DNA of 53,734 nucleotides from Chloroflexota bacterium (lineage in GTDB: Bacteria > Chloroflexota > Anaerolineae > UBA2200 > JACIWT01). The notes under the pieces are model-generated. The model had not been told where the DNA came from. It made no database searches and saw only the letters and a list, made by a program, of their open reading frames with translations. Positions 1-9,103 of this stretch are shown here, piece by piece (positions within the stretch are counted from its first letter, which is position 1; the number at the start of each line of letters is the position of its first letter). Location of the stretch: positions 1-53,734 of the forward strand of contig JACIWT010000015.1 in NCBI GenBank assembly GCA_014360825.1. The letters run 5' to 3'. Both the position numbers and the translations under genes were made by a program.

Positions 1-375
1 CACCAAGACTACGCCGTAACGACCGTACTCTTCCAACAAGTCGGTCAAGGGCTTGATGTAAGGCCGGCTGAAGGCGAATACTCCGTTGCTGACGGGTACA
101 GACAGAGGGTAGGCGCGCCAAAGGCCCTCTTCCTGACTGGAGAAGATAACCACCCCCTTACTCTGCCAGTCATATTCAAAATCGAAAAACCTTTCCACAC
201 GCTGACGGTCTGCCTCATGAATGCGGTTGCTGACGCGATCCAACAGGTCGCGGAGCACGAGCCTGACCCTTTCCTTTGCTTGCTGGGATAGGTCCGTATC
301 CAGATAGAGGCTCAAGATTGTCCCGCCTTCTGTTTGGAATTCCAGCAGTTCTTGCAACTCAGCTTCTGTGATCAT
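1..375 (-). CDS. baeRF/Vms1-like release-factor-fold protein (partial, 3' end cut)
   Basis: Only the first 125 codons lie in the window, and the reading frame runs off the left edge without a stop. The start ATG at 375 follows an AAGGAGC ribosome site. The N-terminus has the pattern ILSLYLDTD, then a basic helical stretch and a segment near residue 75 reading GVVIFSSQEEGLW. This resembles the N-terminal domain of bacterial archaeo-eukaryotic release factor-like (baeRF) proteins, related to the Vms1/eRF1 fold and thought to act on ribosome-bound peptidyl-tRNA. It is the last visible gene of the hspR operon, 40 bases downstream of hspR, so heat-shock control is likely. The family call rests on pattern memory, and the diagnostic C-terminal part is outside the window. 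Confidence 0.55.
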   Translation of the reverse strand, partial: MITEAELQELLEFQTEGGTILSLYLDTDLSQQAKERVRLVLRDLLDRVSNRIHEADRQRVERFFDFEYDWQSKGVVIFSSQEEGLWRAYPLSVPVSNGVFAFSRPYIKPLTDLLEEYGRYGVVLV

Positions 376-415
376 TCTTGGCTCCTTATTCCAAGGTAGT
401 TTTGCTTTTCAGTTC

Positions 416-760
416 TCATTCTGACCCTTCCAATTGGGCCTGTAAACGGGCGATTTCTGCCTCCATCGCCAGGCGCATCTCTTCCATCTGGCGACGCATC
501 TCCTCCATGCGCTCGGTCATATTGAGGATAACCTCTACTCCGGCCAAATTCACCCCGAGTTCGTCGGTAAGACGGACGATTTTCCGCAGTCGCTCGACAT
601 CTTGCGGAGAGTAGAGGCGCACGTTCCCTCTGGAGCGCGACGGCCTAATGAGACCAATCCGTTCGTAATAGCGCAGCGTCTGGGGGTGCAACCCCACTAG
701 TTTGGCAGCTACGCTAATGATATAGCAAGGTTCGTCAGGCGGGTCGTGTTGAAGAACCAT
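416..760 (-). CDS. hspR: HspR-type MerR-family heat-shock repressor
   Basis: 114 residues. The MerR helix-turn-helix is clear: [20 protein letters not shown], then [16 protein letters not shown] and [22 protein letters not shown], the hallmark HspR pattern. The C-terminus is a Glu/Met/Arg-rich coiled coil (about residues 80-110), longer than in minimal MerR proteins. HspR represses chaperone operons by binding HAIR inverted repeats, and in actinobacteria DnaK is its co-repressor (family knowledge). I chose ATG 760 because GGAGGTG at 771-776 precedes it by about 10 bases; the longer GTG start at 778 would overlap that site. It is the fourth gene of the grpE-dnaJ-htrA-hspR operon, so negative autoregulation through the grpE promoter is likely. 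Confidence 0.88.
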   Translation of the reverse strand: MVLQHDPPDEPCYIISVAAKLVGLHPQTLRYYERIGLIRPSRSRGNVRLYSPQDVERLRKIVRLTDELGVNLAGVEVILNMTERMEEMRRQMEEMRLAMEAEIARLQAQLEGSE

Positions 761-786
761 TAGACTGCTCACCTCCACCAGACCAC

Positions 787-1983
787 TTATTCTGTCTGAG
801 GCCTCTCGCCCAAAGTCAAAGTTACGGTTCTCTCGCGGCCATCGCGCAAGAACGTTACCTGCACCGTCTGGCCCACCGTCGTCCTGGTTTCCAGAAACTC
901 GATCAGGTTATCCATGCTGTTTATAGGCGTGTCGTTTATCGCAACGATGATATCGCCCCCAACCGGCACCAGGTAGTTACCCACTTGCACTTGATGGGTA
1001 GCGCCTCGTAGCCCGGCTTTGTCTGCAGCACTGCCCCTTGAAACTTCGATGATCAGCACACCGCGATCCACTGAGAGGTTCAGTTCCTGTGCTAAATCTG
1101 GGGTGATGGAAAGAGCACGGATACCCATCCAAGGATGGCTATAGCGCCCCTTGGCAATGAGTTCAGGTATGACGCGTTTCACTGTGTCTATCGGAATAGC
1201 AAAGCCCAAGCCCACCGAGCCACCGCTCGGTGAATAGATAGCGGTATTGACACCGATAACGCGACCTTGCGAATCGAGAAGCGGACCACCTGAGTTGCCG
1301 GGATTGATGGCAGCATCCGTCTGTATGACATTGTAAAGGCGACGGCCATTCTCCAGGTCTAAAGGTCGGTTCAGGGAACTAATGACACCGGTCGTTAGTG
1401 TACGGTCCAGGCCAAAGGGATTGCCGATGGCGATAACCCGTTGGCCTACTTTCAGGTCGCTCGATGTGCCGAGTTCGACGGGATGAAGTTCTTCGGCGGG
1501 CACATCAATTTTCAGGACTGCCAGGTCGTTGGCTGGATCAGTACCCACGATCCTGGCATCGGCTTTCGTGCCTGTAGACAACGTTACTTCGACTGATCGC
1601 GCGCCTTCAATCACGTGATTGTTGGTAACAATGTGGCCTTCTTTATCAATGACGAAGCCCGAGCCAGTGCCTTCCTGTGGGTAGGGCCCGAAAAAACCCA
1701 TCACCACAGTGCGGCTCGTGATGAAGACCACCGCTGGGCTCACGCGTTCGTAAGCGCTGATGACGAGTTGCTCTTCGATGTCCACTATCTGGCCCGTCAC
1801 AGGTGGCGAAGAAGACAGCGGCCCCGGCGTCGGTGTAACGACGATGATCCACGGTGTTTGGGTGGGTTGTGGTGATAGTTCTTGACGCGGTAGCAAAAGG
1901 TTAGGCAGATAGCCACAGCCCACGAACAGTAACAGCACCATCATGGCCACTCCCACGAGGATGAGCCTCTTCGTATTGTTCAT
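787..1983 (-). CDS. HtrA/DegP-type serine protease, probable lipoprotein
   Basis: 398 residues. An N-terminal hydrophobic segment (about 6-22) ends in FVGC, a slightly off-consensus lipobox with Cys23, so membrane anchoring outside the cell is likely. A Pro/Thr-rich spacer (35-62) follows, then a trypsin-like domain with the full triad His123 (TNNHV), Asp153 (NDLAVL) and Ser231 (GNSGGP). One PDZ domain ends the protein (about 290-395, with [10 protein letters not shown]). Role: degradation or holding of misfolded exported proteins. It lies between dnaJ and hspR, 52 and 26 bases from its neighbours, which ties envelope proteolysis to the HspR regulon. The protease call is firm; the lipid anchor is inferred. 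Confidence 0.92.
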   Translation of the reverse strand: MNNTKRLILVGVAMMVLLLFVGCGYLPNLLLPRQELSPQPTQTPWIIVVTPTPGPLSSSPPVTGQIVDIEEQLVISAYERVSPAVVFITSRTVVMGFFGPYPQEGTGSGFVIDKEGHIVTNNHVIEGARSVEVTLSTGTKADARIVGTDPANDLAVLKIDVPAEELHPVELGTSSDLKVGQRVIAIGNPFGLDRTLTTGVISSLNRPLDLENGRRLYNVIQTDAAINPGNSGGPLLDSQGRVIGVNTAIYSPSGGSVGLGFAIPIDTVKRVIPELIAKGRYSHPWMGIRALSITPDLAQELNLSVDRGVLIIEVSRGSAADKAGLRGATHQVQVGNYLVPVGGDIIVAINDTPINSMDNLIEFLETRTTVGQTVQVTFLRDGRERTVTLTLGERPQTE

Positions 1984-2035
1984 CTTCGCCTCCTCTTCAT
2001 ATCCAGATTCAGGCCAGCAAGCGTTCGCATTCCCT

Positions 2036-2971
2036 TCACTGCCGGAGTGCTGCTAGCTGGCGGAACAACTCTTTCTCTTTGCCACTCAGGTTCTGGGGCA
2101 GCATAATCCGCACCTCGGCATATAAATCGCCGAAAGTATTCGGATCATGAAGTTTGGGCATTCCTTGGCCTCTAAGTCGGAAGGTGCGGCCACTCTGCGT
2201 CTCTGGCGGGATTTTCAGCATCACCGAGCCCTTCAGGGTGGGCACTCGCACTTCGCCCCCCAGCACAGCGGTATAAAGGTCAACTGGCACTTGGACGTGT
2301 AAATCATCGCCCTGGCGTTGGAACGTGGGATGGGGCAACACATTGACCACTAGGTACAGGTCGCCCCTAGGACCGCCACCATAGCCAGGCCCGCCTTGAC
2401 CAGCCATGCGTATCCGCAGGCCAGAGTAAGCACCGGGTTGAATCCTGACTTCCAGGCGGCGCCCGTCACCCATCTGCAGAACACGAGTGGTGCCACGATA
2501 TGCTTCTTCGAGAGTAATATCCACTGGGTGCTCAATGTCTTGCCCTCGCTGGGACATAGTTCGCCATGTTGTCCGCCCAGCGCCCATGTCGCCGAAAATA
2601 GCGCGGAAAAAGTCGGAGAAGTCCCCCCCACCCAAAATGTCGCCTAGATCAGCGTATTCGACGCGTACTCGGCCACCGCCAGGCTGACCCGCAGCATACC
2701 AACGACTCCAATCAAAGCCACTCGGATCGCCCCCCATACGCTGCCAGCGCTGCCAGTCGGCACCAAGTTGGTCATATTTTCGCCTTTTCTCCGCGTCCGA
2801 AAGCACCTCGTAGGCCTCATTGATATCTTTGAACCGTTCTTCCGCTGCTTTGTCGCCTGGGTTCACATCGGGGTGGTATTTGCGGGCCAGTTTCCGGTAA
2901 GCGCTCTTTATTTCCTTCTCACTGGCATTCCGGCTCACACCAAGGATCTTGTAATAATCCTTATACTCCAT
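2036..2971 (-). CDS. cbpA: DnaJ/CbpA-type J-domain co-chaperone without zinc fingers
   Basis: 311 residues from ATG 2971, which has GGAAGG upstream; the longer frame adds seven residues without support. J-domain at 1-70 with the HPD motif ([10 protein letters not shown]), a Gly/Phe/Trp-rich linker (about 75-150), then two beta-sandwich substrate-binding domains ([16 protein letters not shown] and [19 protein letters not shown]). The CxxCxGxG zinc repeats of classical DnaJ are absent, which makes it CbpA-like. It stimulates DnaK ATPase and delivers clients. It lies 43 bases downstream of grpE; no dnaK is in this operon or window, so DnaK must be encoded elsewhere. Confidence 0.93.
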   Translation of the reverse strand: MEYKDYYKILGVSRNASEKEIKSAYRKLARKYHPDVNPGDKAAEERFKDINEAYEVLSDAEKRRKYDQLGADWQRWQRMGGDPSGFDWSRWYAAGQPGGGRVRVEYADLGDILGGGDFSDFFRAIFGDMGAGRTTWRTMSQRGQDIEHPVDITLEEAYRGTTRVLQMGDGRRLEVRIQPGAYSGLRIRMAGQGGPGYGGGPRGDLYLVVNVLPHPTFQRQGDDLHVQVPVDLYTAVLGGEVRVPTLKGSVMLKIPPETQSGRTFRLRGQGMPKLHDPNTFGDLYAEVRIMLPQNLSGKEKELFRQLAALRQ

Positions 2972-3014
2972 AGCCTTCCGCGCTCCAGTCAACTCTAGTT
3001 TAAGGGACTTTCGC

Positions 3015-3521
3015 TCACGACCGATTATTGCTGTGCGTCACCTGTACACGGGCAGGACGCAGCAGCCGGTCTCCACACAGATAACCCTTGCGATATTCCT
3101 CCGTAACCACCAATTCATCGCCTTGACCGGGAATGATCTCGACAGCCTCATGCACATTAGGATCAAATGCCTCTCCGACGGCAGGGATGGACGTGATACC
3201 TTGCTCGCGCAAAAAACTTTGGAGTTGTGCATATGTGGCCCTTAAGCCCTCTCTCAACCCAGTGGGAGAATCTATATAAGAGAGGGCCCTCTCGATATTG
3301 TCCGCTACCTCCAAGAACCGGCCCAACAAGGAGCGTTTCTGCTCCCACATCCGCTCTTCACAGAGGCGCTCCAGGCGCTTGCGCATATTCTCGGACTCGG
3401 CAAGGGCGCGCAAGTACTTATCATGCAACTGTGCTGCCTCCTCTCGAGCGGCCTGTAACTGGGCCTGCAAGTCTTCGGCAGATGCCCCGGTTTCTGATGA
3501 GATACTGGCTTCATTGCCCAT
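3015..3521 (-). CDS. grpE: GrpE nucleotide exchange factor
   Basis: 168 residues from ATG 3521, nine bases after an AGAGG site; the longer GTG start at 3548 would leave almost no leader after the promoter. A long N-terminal helix (about 20-70, [31 protein letters not shown]) is followed by the four-helix and beta-wing domain with [15 protein letters not shown], the conserved GrpE motif. GrpE releases ADP from DnaK and acts as a thermosensor in several species. It is the first gene of the HspR-type operon, directly behind a strong promoter at 3557-3584. Confidence 0.95.
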   Translation of the reverse strand: MGNEASISSETGASAEDLQAQLQAAREEAAQLHDKYLRALAESENMRKRLERLCEERMWEQKRSLLGRFLEVADNIERALSYIDSPTGLREGLRATYAQLQSFLREQGITSIPAVGEAFDPNVHEAVEIIPGQGDELVVTEEYRKGYLCGDRLLRPARVQVTHSNNRS

Positions 3522-3556
3522 AACAGTCAACCTCTTTATGAAAATCACCTAACAAC

Positions 3557-3584
3557 ATTATATTCTTTGAGTCAACATTGTCAA
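3557..3584 (-). promoter_or_regulatory. Promoter of the grpE-cbpA-htrA-hspR operon with a HAIR-like site
   Basis: On the minus strand TTGACA (3584-3579) is separated by 16 bases from a perfect TATAAT (3562-3557). It overlaps CTTGA and ACTCAA half sites (3585-3566) resembling the HspR HAIR box CTTGAGT-N7-ACTCAAG, but with an imperfect left arm and one base less between the arms. A further ACTCAA lies just upstream at 3590-3595. The promoter is well supported; HspR binding is inferred from hspR being in the operon. The rest of 3600-3778 shows no gene. Confidence 0.75.
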
Positions 3585-3778
3585 GATTTTTGAGTGTTAT
3601 TTCGCAAATATCTAATAGATGTCTAACGCTGCGGAAAGGGAACCGCTCTGAGGAGTGAGGACGCGGTGAACTTCCACTGTTCGTTCACCCGTTTATGACA
3701 GTGATCGAGCCCTCATAGAATCAGTCGATAGGGATCAGAAGCATTGTTCGCATTCGCTAAAACCCACAAGGCCATGAC

Positions 3779-3807
3779 AAAATAAAAGCCCCCTCAACGG
3801 AGGGGGC
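3779..3807 (-). terminator. Rho-independent terminator of groES-groEL
   Basis: On the minus strand an 8-bp stem GCCCCCTC / GAGGGGGC with loop CGTT is followed by TTTTATTTT. It lies 20 bases after the groEL stop codon and separates the CIRCE regulon from the downstream grpE operon. Confidence 0.93.
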
Positions 3808-3826
3808 CTTTATTTCTCGGCATAAT

Positions 3827-5455
3827 TTAGTACTCTGGCATTGGCGGCGTGGGGGTCTTTTCTTTCTCCGGGATCTCGGTGACCAATGCTTCGGTGGTCA
3901 GGATCATCGCCGCGATCGAGGCCGCGTTCTGCAAGGCAGAACGGGTCACCTTCGCTGGGTCAATGATCCCTTTCTCGTACATATCACCAAAGTCGTTCGC
4001 GATCACATCGTAGCCGATATTAGGGTTATTCTTCTCCTTCTGGAGGCGACGCACCTCCTGAACGATCACCGCACCATCCTGGCCCGCGTTCTCGGCGATC
4101 ATGCGCATAGGCTCCTCTAACGCACGACGCACGATAGTCACGCCGGTCTGCTCATCCGGCAGTCCCATTTTGATGTCGTCGAGCGCGGGCATCGCGTTGA
4201 TCAGAGCCACGCCACCGCCAGCCACAGTGCCTTCCTCGACAGCGGCGCGGGTTGCGGAGAGAGCATCCTCAACGCGGTGTTTCTTTTCTTTCAGTTCCAC
4301 CTCGGTCCCTGCGCCAACTCGGATAACCGCTACGCCGCCAGCCAGTTTGGCAAGGCGCTCCTGCAGTTTTTCCTTATCGTAGTCAGAGGTCGTGGTCTCG
4401 ATCTGGGCCTTGATTTGCTCAATGCGGCCTTTGATCTCTTTTTCGCTGCCCTTGCCTTCCACAATGGTCGTGTCGTCCTTGGTGACAACAACCTTGCGGG
4501 CCTGGCCTAGATCGGCGATAGTCGCGGTATCCAGTTTGCGGCCCATCTCCTCGGTGATCACTTGCGCGCCAGTGAGGACAGCGATATCACGCAACATCTC
4601 CTTACGGCGGTCTCCAAAGCCTGGAGCTTTCACCGCGCACACGTTCAACATGCCACGCAACTTGTTCAACACCAGCGTCGCCAACGCCTCGCCGTCCACA
4701 TCTTCTGCAATGACAAGCAATTCACGCTTGCCAACTTGAACCAGTTTCTCTAAGATGGGGACGATGTCGGTCACAGCCGAGATCTTCTTGTCGGTGACCA
4801 GGATGTAGGGATCTTCCAGGACGGCCTCCATCCGCTCGGGGTTGGTAATGAAGTAGGGAGAGATGTAGCCGCGATCCAACTGCATGCCTTCCACGTACTC
4901 GGTTTCGAAAGCCAGCCCTTTGGACTCCTCCACCGTAACTACACCATCTTTGCCCACTTTGTCCATGACTTCAGCAATCAGGTCACCGATCTCCTTGTCG
5001 GCTGCTGAAATTGCCGCAACGTGAGCGATATCCTTTTTGTTCTTGACTTCGCGGGCTGATTTCTTAATCGCCTCCACAGCGACCTCAGTGGCCTTTTCGA
5101 TGCCGCGTTTGATGAGCATGGGGTTTGCCCCGGCAGCCACGTTTTTCAGCCCTTCATTCACGATAGCCTGGGCCAACAGGGTAGCGGTGGTGGTTCCATC
5201 ACCGGCCACATCGTTAGTCTTGGTTGCCGCTTCTTTGAGCAACTGGGCGCCCATGTTCTCATAAGGGTCTTCCAGTTCGATCTCCTTGGCCACGGTCACG
5301 CCGTCATGAGTAATCGTAGGCGGACCGAATTTTTTGTCTAATGCTACGTTGCGCCCCTTGGGCCCAAGGGTAGTGACTACAGCGTTGGCCAACGTATCCA
5401 TACCAATCTTGAGCCTCCGACGGGCATCCTCAGAAAAAACTAACTGCTTAGCCAT
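3827..5455 (-). CDS. groEL: GroEL 60-kDa chaperonin
   Basis: 542 residues, normal length. The nucleotide site is intact: [13 protein letters not shown] (28-40), the ATPase loop GDGTTTAT at 85-92, and the later GGGVALINA segment. Fourteen-mer folding chamber working with GroES. The C-terminus ends in a Pro/Thr/Glu tail ([11 protein letters not shown]) instead of the Gly-Gly-Met repeats of E. coli GroEL, so the disordered tail inside the ring has different chemistry. A strong AAGGAGGTC ribosome site precedes ATG 5455. Second gene of the operon, 32 bases after groES. Confidence 0.98.
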   Translation of the reverse strand: MAKQLVFSEDARRRLKIGMDTLANAVVTTLGPKGRNVALDKKFGPPTITHDGVTVAKEIELEDPYENMGAQLLKEAATKTNDVAGDGTTTATLLAQAIVNEGLKNVAAGANPMLIKRGIEKATEVAVEAIKKSAREVKNKKDIAHVAAISAADKEIGDLIAEVMDKVGKDGVVTVEESKGLAFETEYVEGMQLDRGYISPYFITNPERMEAVLEDPYILVTDKKISAVTDIVPILEKLVQVGKRELLVIAEDVDGEALATLVLNKLRGMLNVCAVKAPGFGDRRKEMLRDIAVLTGAQVITEEMGRKLDTATIADLGQARKVVVTKDDTTIVEGKGSEKEIKGRIEQIKAQIETTTSDYDKEKLQERLAKLAGGVAVIRVGAGTEVELKEKKHRVEDALSATRAAVEEGTVAGGGVALINAMPALDDIKMGLPDEQTGVTIVRRALEEPMRMIAENAGQDGAVIVQEVRRLQKEKNNPNIGYDVIANDFGDMYEKGIIDPAKVTRSALQNAASIAAMILTTEALVTEIPEKEKTPTPPMPEY

Positions 5456-5487
5456 GTTCCTTCAGACCTCCTTCAATCTAGGGATTG

Positions 5488-5784
5488 TTATTTGGTGATA
5501 ATGGCGAGGATATCCTTTTCGCTCAACACCAGGTATTTCTTGTCATCCATCTTGACTTCTGTCCCAGCATATTTGGCGAAAAGGACCTTGTCTTTGACTT
5601 TGACCTCCATGGGAGCGCGCTCGCCATTGTCAAGCAATCGGCCAGGGCCCACCGCCAAGACAACACCTTCTTGCGGCTTTTCCTTGGCCGTCTCTGGCAG
5701 AACAATGCCACTGGCTGTGGTCTCCTCTTTTTCCAACGGTTCGACCACAACGCGGTCTGCGAGGGGTTTGAGTTTGATCGCCAT
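5488..5784 (-). CDS. groES: GroES co-chaperonin
   Basis: 98 residues from ATG 5784, which follows AGGAGGT closely; the frame could be extended 19 residues upstream but that part has no GroES similarity. The sequence opens [16 protein letters not shown], has the mobile loop [19 protein letters not shown] (about 19-37), and ends KDILAIITK, all typical. Forms the heptameric lid on GroEL. Transcribed from a promoter at 5867-5895 under CIRCE control. Confidence 0.97.
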   Translation of the reverse strand: MAIKLKPLADRVVVEPLEKEETTASGIVLPETAKEKPQEGVVLAVGPGRLLDNGERAPMEVKVKDKVLFAKYAGTEVKMDDKKYLVLSEKDILAIITK

Positions 5785-5828
5785 ATTTGGTGTACCTCCT
5801 TTGTGAATTTTGGGTGATATGCTTCTGA

Positions 5829-5855
5829 TTAGCACTCTCAATCATAGAGTGCTAA
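5829..5855 (-). promoter_or_regulatory. CIRCE operator (HrcA binding site)
   Basis: A perfect CIRCE element: TTAGCACTC, nine bases, GAGTGCTAA. It covers the first transcribed bases of groES-groEL, just downstream of the -10 box. HrcA binds CIRCE and is relieved by heat when GroEL is busy (family knowledge). No hrcA gene is in the window. Confidence 0.97.
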
Positions 5856-5866
5856 TCACGTGCATA

Positions 5867-5895
5867 AATATAGCGCAAATCGTTCGAAAGTGCAA
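5867..5895 (-). promoter_or_regulatory. groES-groEL promoter
   Basis: Minus strand TTGCAC (5895-5890), a 17-base spacer, and TATATT (5872-5867). This is vegetative-sigma-like, and the CIRCE element starts 12 bases downstream. The remaining sequence up to 6025 is AT-rich and holds no gene. Confidence 0.8.
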
Positions 5896-6025
5896 ATTCG
5901 CAGAAACAAGAAAAAATCCGATTTTGAAAAAAATTCTACTGTTTTTCTTTATTTTCTCTTAATCTTTCGAGTTTTCATTTGCTATCGTGAGAACACAAAT
6001 TGCGACGAACTATCGCCCGGCCCTT

Positions 6026-6065
6026 GCAAAAGGAAGACCGTGGTCAGCACGCACCAACCACGGTC
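6026..6065 (-). terminator. Terminator of the MacB-like gene
   Basis: Perfect 9-bp inverted repeat GACCGTGGT (6036-6044) / ACCACGGTC (6057-6065), followed on the minus strand by TTCCTTTT. It lies 31 bases after the stop codon of the permease gene. Confidence 0.75.
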
Positions 6066-6095
6066 ATCGGACGCCCAAAATCATTCTCTTAACCA

Positions 6096-7343
6096 CTACT
6101 CATACCGCAAGGCTTCGATTGGGTTTAATCTTGCTGCACGAGTGGCTGGGTAGATACCAAAAAATAGCCCCACCGCTACAGAGAAACCCACGGCTAGGAA
6201 AACCGCATTTGGCGATACTCTCGTGACCAAGACGCCAGTTCGATTGACCATAGCCGCTGCGAGTACGCCAAAGATAATTCCTAATAACCCGCCGATCACA
6301 CTGAGGACCACTGCCTCAATTACAAACTGCACCAATATGTCACGGCGCTTGGCTCCTACTGCTTTGCGGATGCCAATCTCGCGCGTCCGTTCTGTGACGG
6401 AGACCAGCATGATGTTCATGATGCCAATGCCACCTACCAGAAGTGAAATGGCAGCAACTGCCCCTAGGAACAGGGTGAGAATACTGGTCACTTGATCCAG
6501 CACACCCAGGATATCCTTCTGGCTGGTGACCGTGAAATCATCTTCTTCGGCAAACCGAATTTTGTGGCGCTGACGCAAGAGGTAGGTGATTTGTTCTATT
6601 GCAGCATCCACACGTTCCTCGCTCACTGCCGAGGCGTAGATCAACGTCACCCGTCGCCCACGACTAGAGGTGATGTCACCAAATAGACGATTTTGTGCTG
6701 TGGTGATGGGCACGAATACCGAAGTGTCCACCCCACCACCGCCATGACCGCCGCCACCTCGTTCTTCCAGAACTCCAATGACCCGAAAGGGCACGCGGTT
6801 CACGCGGATGGTCTGGTCCAGTGGATTCTCACCAGCGAACATCTCTTGGGCCAGACGACCTCCTAGAACGGCAACGCGAGCGCCAGAGAGCAAATCCTGT
6901 TCAGTGAAGAAATTTCCATCTCGGATGCTCAATCTACGCACGAAAAGAGCCGCTGGGGTTGTGCCGGATACAGTGGTGTTGCTGTTTTGGTTGCGGAAAA
7001 CGACGGTGCCAGAGCGCGATAACTCCGGAGCCACGGCATACACATCTGGGCAGTTAGTCGGATCAGCGATAGCTTCGGCGTCCTCCAGGGTTAAGATGGC
7101 GCTGGCCGCTGTCCCGAAAGAACTTACTCGGCCTGGAACGAGTCTGCCTGGCAGAACGAAAATGAGATTAGAGCCGATGCCTTGAATCTGCTCGGTGATG
7201 GCCGCTTGAGCGCCCTCACCGATAGAAACGAGCGCGATAACCGCACCCACGCCAATGATGATGCCCAACATAGTCAAACCAGCGCGCATCTTGTTTGCGG
7301 AAAGACTGTGCAAGGCTACGCGGATGCTTTCCACTAGATTCAT
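6096..7343 (-). CDS. MacB/FtsX-type ABC transporter permease
   Basis: 415 residues. The N-terminus NKMRAGLTMLGIIIGVGAVIAL is the first membrane helix of FtsX-like permeases. A large extracytoplasmic MacB-type domain (about 45-280, with VRVNRVPFRVIGVL and a Gly/His loop) follows, then three membrane helices (about 285-410). The conserved coupling stretch NIMLVSVTERTREIGIRKA lies between them. MacB-type systems are mechanotransmitters that export peptides or drugs through a MacA-like adaptor. The fused N-terminal ATPase of proteobacterial MacB is absent, so a separate ATPase is needed, and none is encoded nearby. Ribosome site GGGGGT precedes ATG 7343. Transcribed after the MacA-like gene, 183 bases away. 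Confidence 0.9.
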   Translation of the reverse strand: MNLVESIRVALHSLSANKMRAGLTMLGIIIGVGAVIALVSIGEGAQAAITEQIQGIGSNLIFVLPGRLVPGRVSSFGTAASAILTLEDAEAIADPTNCPDVYAVAPELSRSGTVVFRNQNSNTTVSGTTPAALFVRRLSIRDGNFFTEQDLLSGARVAVLGGRLAQEMFAGENPLDQTIRVNRVPFRVIGVLEERGGGGHGGGGVDTSVFVPITTAQNRLFGDITSSRGRRVTLIYASAVSEERVDAAIEQITYLLRQRHKIRFAEEDDFTVTSQKDILGVLDQVTSILTLFLGAVAAISLLVGGIGIMNIMLVSVTERTREIGIRKAVGAKRRDILVQFVIEAVVLSVIGGLLGIIFGVLAAAMVNRTGVLVTRVSPNAVFLAVGFSVAVGLFFGIYPATRAARLNPIEALRYE

Positions 7344-7418
7344 ATACCCCCGCTACCTTTCTGCTACTGCTCGTCCGAAATTGGGGAGGTCAATTTTGGC
7401 TCCGCCTCGAGAAAGGCA

Positions 7419-7442
7419 CTCTGTGAACCCACCGTCACAGAG
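7419..7442 (-). other. Perfect hairpin between MacA-like and MacB-like genes
   Basis: CTCTGTGA (7419-7426) pairs perfectly with TCACAGAG (7435-7442) across an 8-base loop. On the minus strand it is followed by TGCCTTTCTC, too weak for a confident terminator. It may attenuate or stabilise the mRNA. It fills the space where an ATPase gene would be expected. Confidence 0.5.
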
Positions 7443-7526
7443 AACACCATACATACACCCCTCTGCACGACCCATTTGACAGGGATCGCGATGCCGTTCA
7501 CACATTCAATGTTGACCCTGATCCCC

Positions 7527-8915
7527 TCATTGCCCAAAAAGGCGTATCTCGCTCGAAAAGAGGCCTGCTCGCGGCACGCTCGTCACAACCCAATCTCCTT
7601 CACGCACACCGCTAACAACCTCCGTCATCTTGTCATCGCTCAGCCCAGTGGTAACATCTCGCTCCTCGATCGACTGGCCGATCACGACTTCAACGTATTG
7701 TCGATCTCGATCACGCCGGATAGCACGATTGGGTACCAAGAGCACGCCCTGCTTCCGGGCAACGATAATATCCACAATAGCCGTCATATCTGGTCTGACC
7801 GGTTCGGCTGGATTCACGAGTTCCACGCGGACCATATAGTTCACAACACCCTGGCTGATTGTGCCAATGGGCGCTACAGCGGTAACCATACCAACAAACG
7901 AGGCCCCTGGAAAGGCATCGAGAGATACACGGGCCTCTTGCCCCACGGCTACGTGGCGGATATCCGTCTCGTCAATAGCGATGTCAATATGGTAACCACT
8001 TAGATCTGCCAGAATTATGGCGGGTGTAGTACTGGAAACCAGTTCGCCTTCGGCAATATGAATCGCGCCGACCGTCCCGGTGAAAGGCGCAGTAATAGTC
8101 GCCCCCTCCAAACGCAGCCGCGCTAATTCCAGCGAGGCCCTGGCCTGGTCCACCTGGGCTTGCAATATGGCCAGGCTCTCGGTGGTGGGATTGTTCTCCA
8201 GTTTGGCAAGAGCAGCCTTGGCCTGAGCCAATTGGGCTTCCGCTGCCTTGATCTGCGCTTCTCTGGGCCCTGCAGCGGTTTGTTCGTATTGCAATTGCGC
8301 GATGCGTACGGCTACTTCCGCTACAGCGACCCGCGCGTTGGCAGCGTCATATTGATGCCCCCCAACGGGACCTAGCCCGTCGCGGTCAATCTGCGCTGCC
8401 CAAAGCGAATTCTTGGCTTGTTCCCAATTGAGTTTCGCCAATTCCAACTGACGAGCGTCCGGGGTGTTGCGTAGTTCGTCCAGACTTGCTTGAGCGCTGG
8501 CGAGCGCAGCCCGCGCCGAGGCGAGTTCCTCTTCGGTTGCACCAGCCTTAGCCTGCGCCAAGTTCGCCTCGGCGATAGCCAAGGCAGCCTCCGCCTGGCG
8601 CACGCCCAACTCTAATTCCCGCTTGTCCAAAGTAGCCAAAACCTGTCCCTCACCCACGAGTTCACCCTCGCTGACGAAGATGGATTGCACTCGTCCCGCT
8701 ACCAAGAAAGTGAGATTGATGCGGCGATTAGGTGTAAGGTTCCCTGATGCACTGACTGTGGCCTCGATGTCACCGCGTGTAACTTGAGCGGTCTCCAACT
8801 GGGCCGCGATGGTAGCGCTACGGCGCGCTTGCCAGGCGCGAAAGCCCAAAAGAACCAAAGCAAGCAAGACTATAGTCGTAGCAGTGAGAACATATTTCCT
8901 AATGCTATCACTCAC
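7527..8915 (-). CDS. MacA/HlyD-type periplasmic adaptor protein
   Basis: 462 residues from GTG 8915, seven bases after AAAGGAGC; the longer frame to 8954 includes this ribosome site and is rejected. One N-terminal membrane helix (about 8-25) is followed by a biotinyl-lipoyl half (GRVQSIFVSEGELVGEGQVL), a long Ala/Gln/Glu-rich coiled coil (about 100-270), the second lipoyl half (ITAPFTGTVGAIHIAEGELV) and a beta-barrel domain (ARVSLDAFPGASFVGMVTAV). Membrane fusion proteins of this type bridge an ABC permease to the cell exterior. The promoter at 8985-9012 and the palindrome at 8973-8985 suggest repressor control. First gene of the two-gene unit. Confidence 0.9.
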   Translation of the reverse strand: MSDSIRKYVLTATTIVLLALVLLGFRAWQARRSATIAAQLETAQVTRGDIEATVSASGNLTPNRRINLTFLVAGRVQSIFVSEGELVGEGQVLATLDKRELELGVRQAEAALAIAEANLAQAKAGATEEELASARAALASAQASLDELRNTPDARQLELAKLNWEQAKNSLWAAQIDRDGLGPVGGHQYDAANARVAVAEVAVRIAQLQYEQTAAGPREAQIKAAEAQLAQAKAALAKLENNPTTESLAILQAQVDQARASLELARLRLEGATITAPFTGTVGAIHIAEGELVSSTTPAIILADLSGYHIDIAIDETDIRHVAVGQEARVSLDAFPGASFVGMVTAVAPIGTISQGVVNYMVRVELVNPAEPVRPDMTAIVDIIVARKQGVLLVPNRAIRRDRDRQYVEVVIGQSIEERDVTTGLSDDKMTEVVSGVREGDWVVTSVPRAGLFSSEIRLFGQ

Positions 8916-8972
8916 GCGTGATGCTCCTTTCACACATTTCGAACCTGCACGCAAAACTCGTGAATAAATTAT

Positions 8973-8985
8973 TTAGCAGTGCTAA
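8973..8985. promoter_or_regulatory. Palindrome over the start of the MacA/MacB-like operon
   Basis: TTAGCA-G-TGCTAA is a perfect 6+1+6 inverted repeat placed between the -10 box and the expected transcription start, where a repressor would block initiation. The arms share TTAGCA/TGCTAA with CIRCE but lack its nine-base spacing. The binding protein is unknown. Confidence 0.6.
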
Positions 8986-9012
8986 TTATATGACCTTGCG
9001 AGGATTTGTCAA
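8985..9012 (-). promoter_or_regulatory. Promoter of the MacA/MacB-like operon
   Basis: Minus strand TTGACA (9012-9007), 16 bases, TATAAT (8990-8985). Both boxes match consensus. The -35 region also lies in an imperfect repeat GTCA-N6-TGAC (9008-9021). Confidence 0.8.
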
Positions 9013-9103
9013 ATATGTGACCCGCGTTTTGTCGAATGGGCCACTTATTGGCTCGGGAGCAAGTCTGACATCTAATTTGCTCTCCGCGCACAATTGCTGC
9101 GAG

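Noticed and set aside
4101-4739. Open frames on the plus strand opposite groEL
   Set aside because: They mirror conserved GroEL codons, have no ribosome site and resemble no family.
7344-7526. Possible ATPase remnant between the MacB-like and MacA-like genes
   Set aside because: I saw no Walker A, signature or Walker B pattern; only a hairpin is present.
7476-8003. 175-codon plus-strand frame opposite the MacA-like gene
   Set aside because: It overlaps a clear adaptor gene and is a shadow of its codon bias.
8973-8985. Second CIRCE element
   Set aside because: The arms match TTAGCA/TGCTAA but the spacer is one base instead of nine and the inner CTC/GAG bases are missing.
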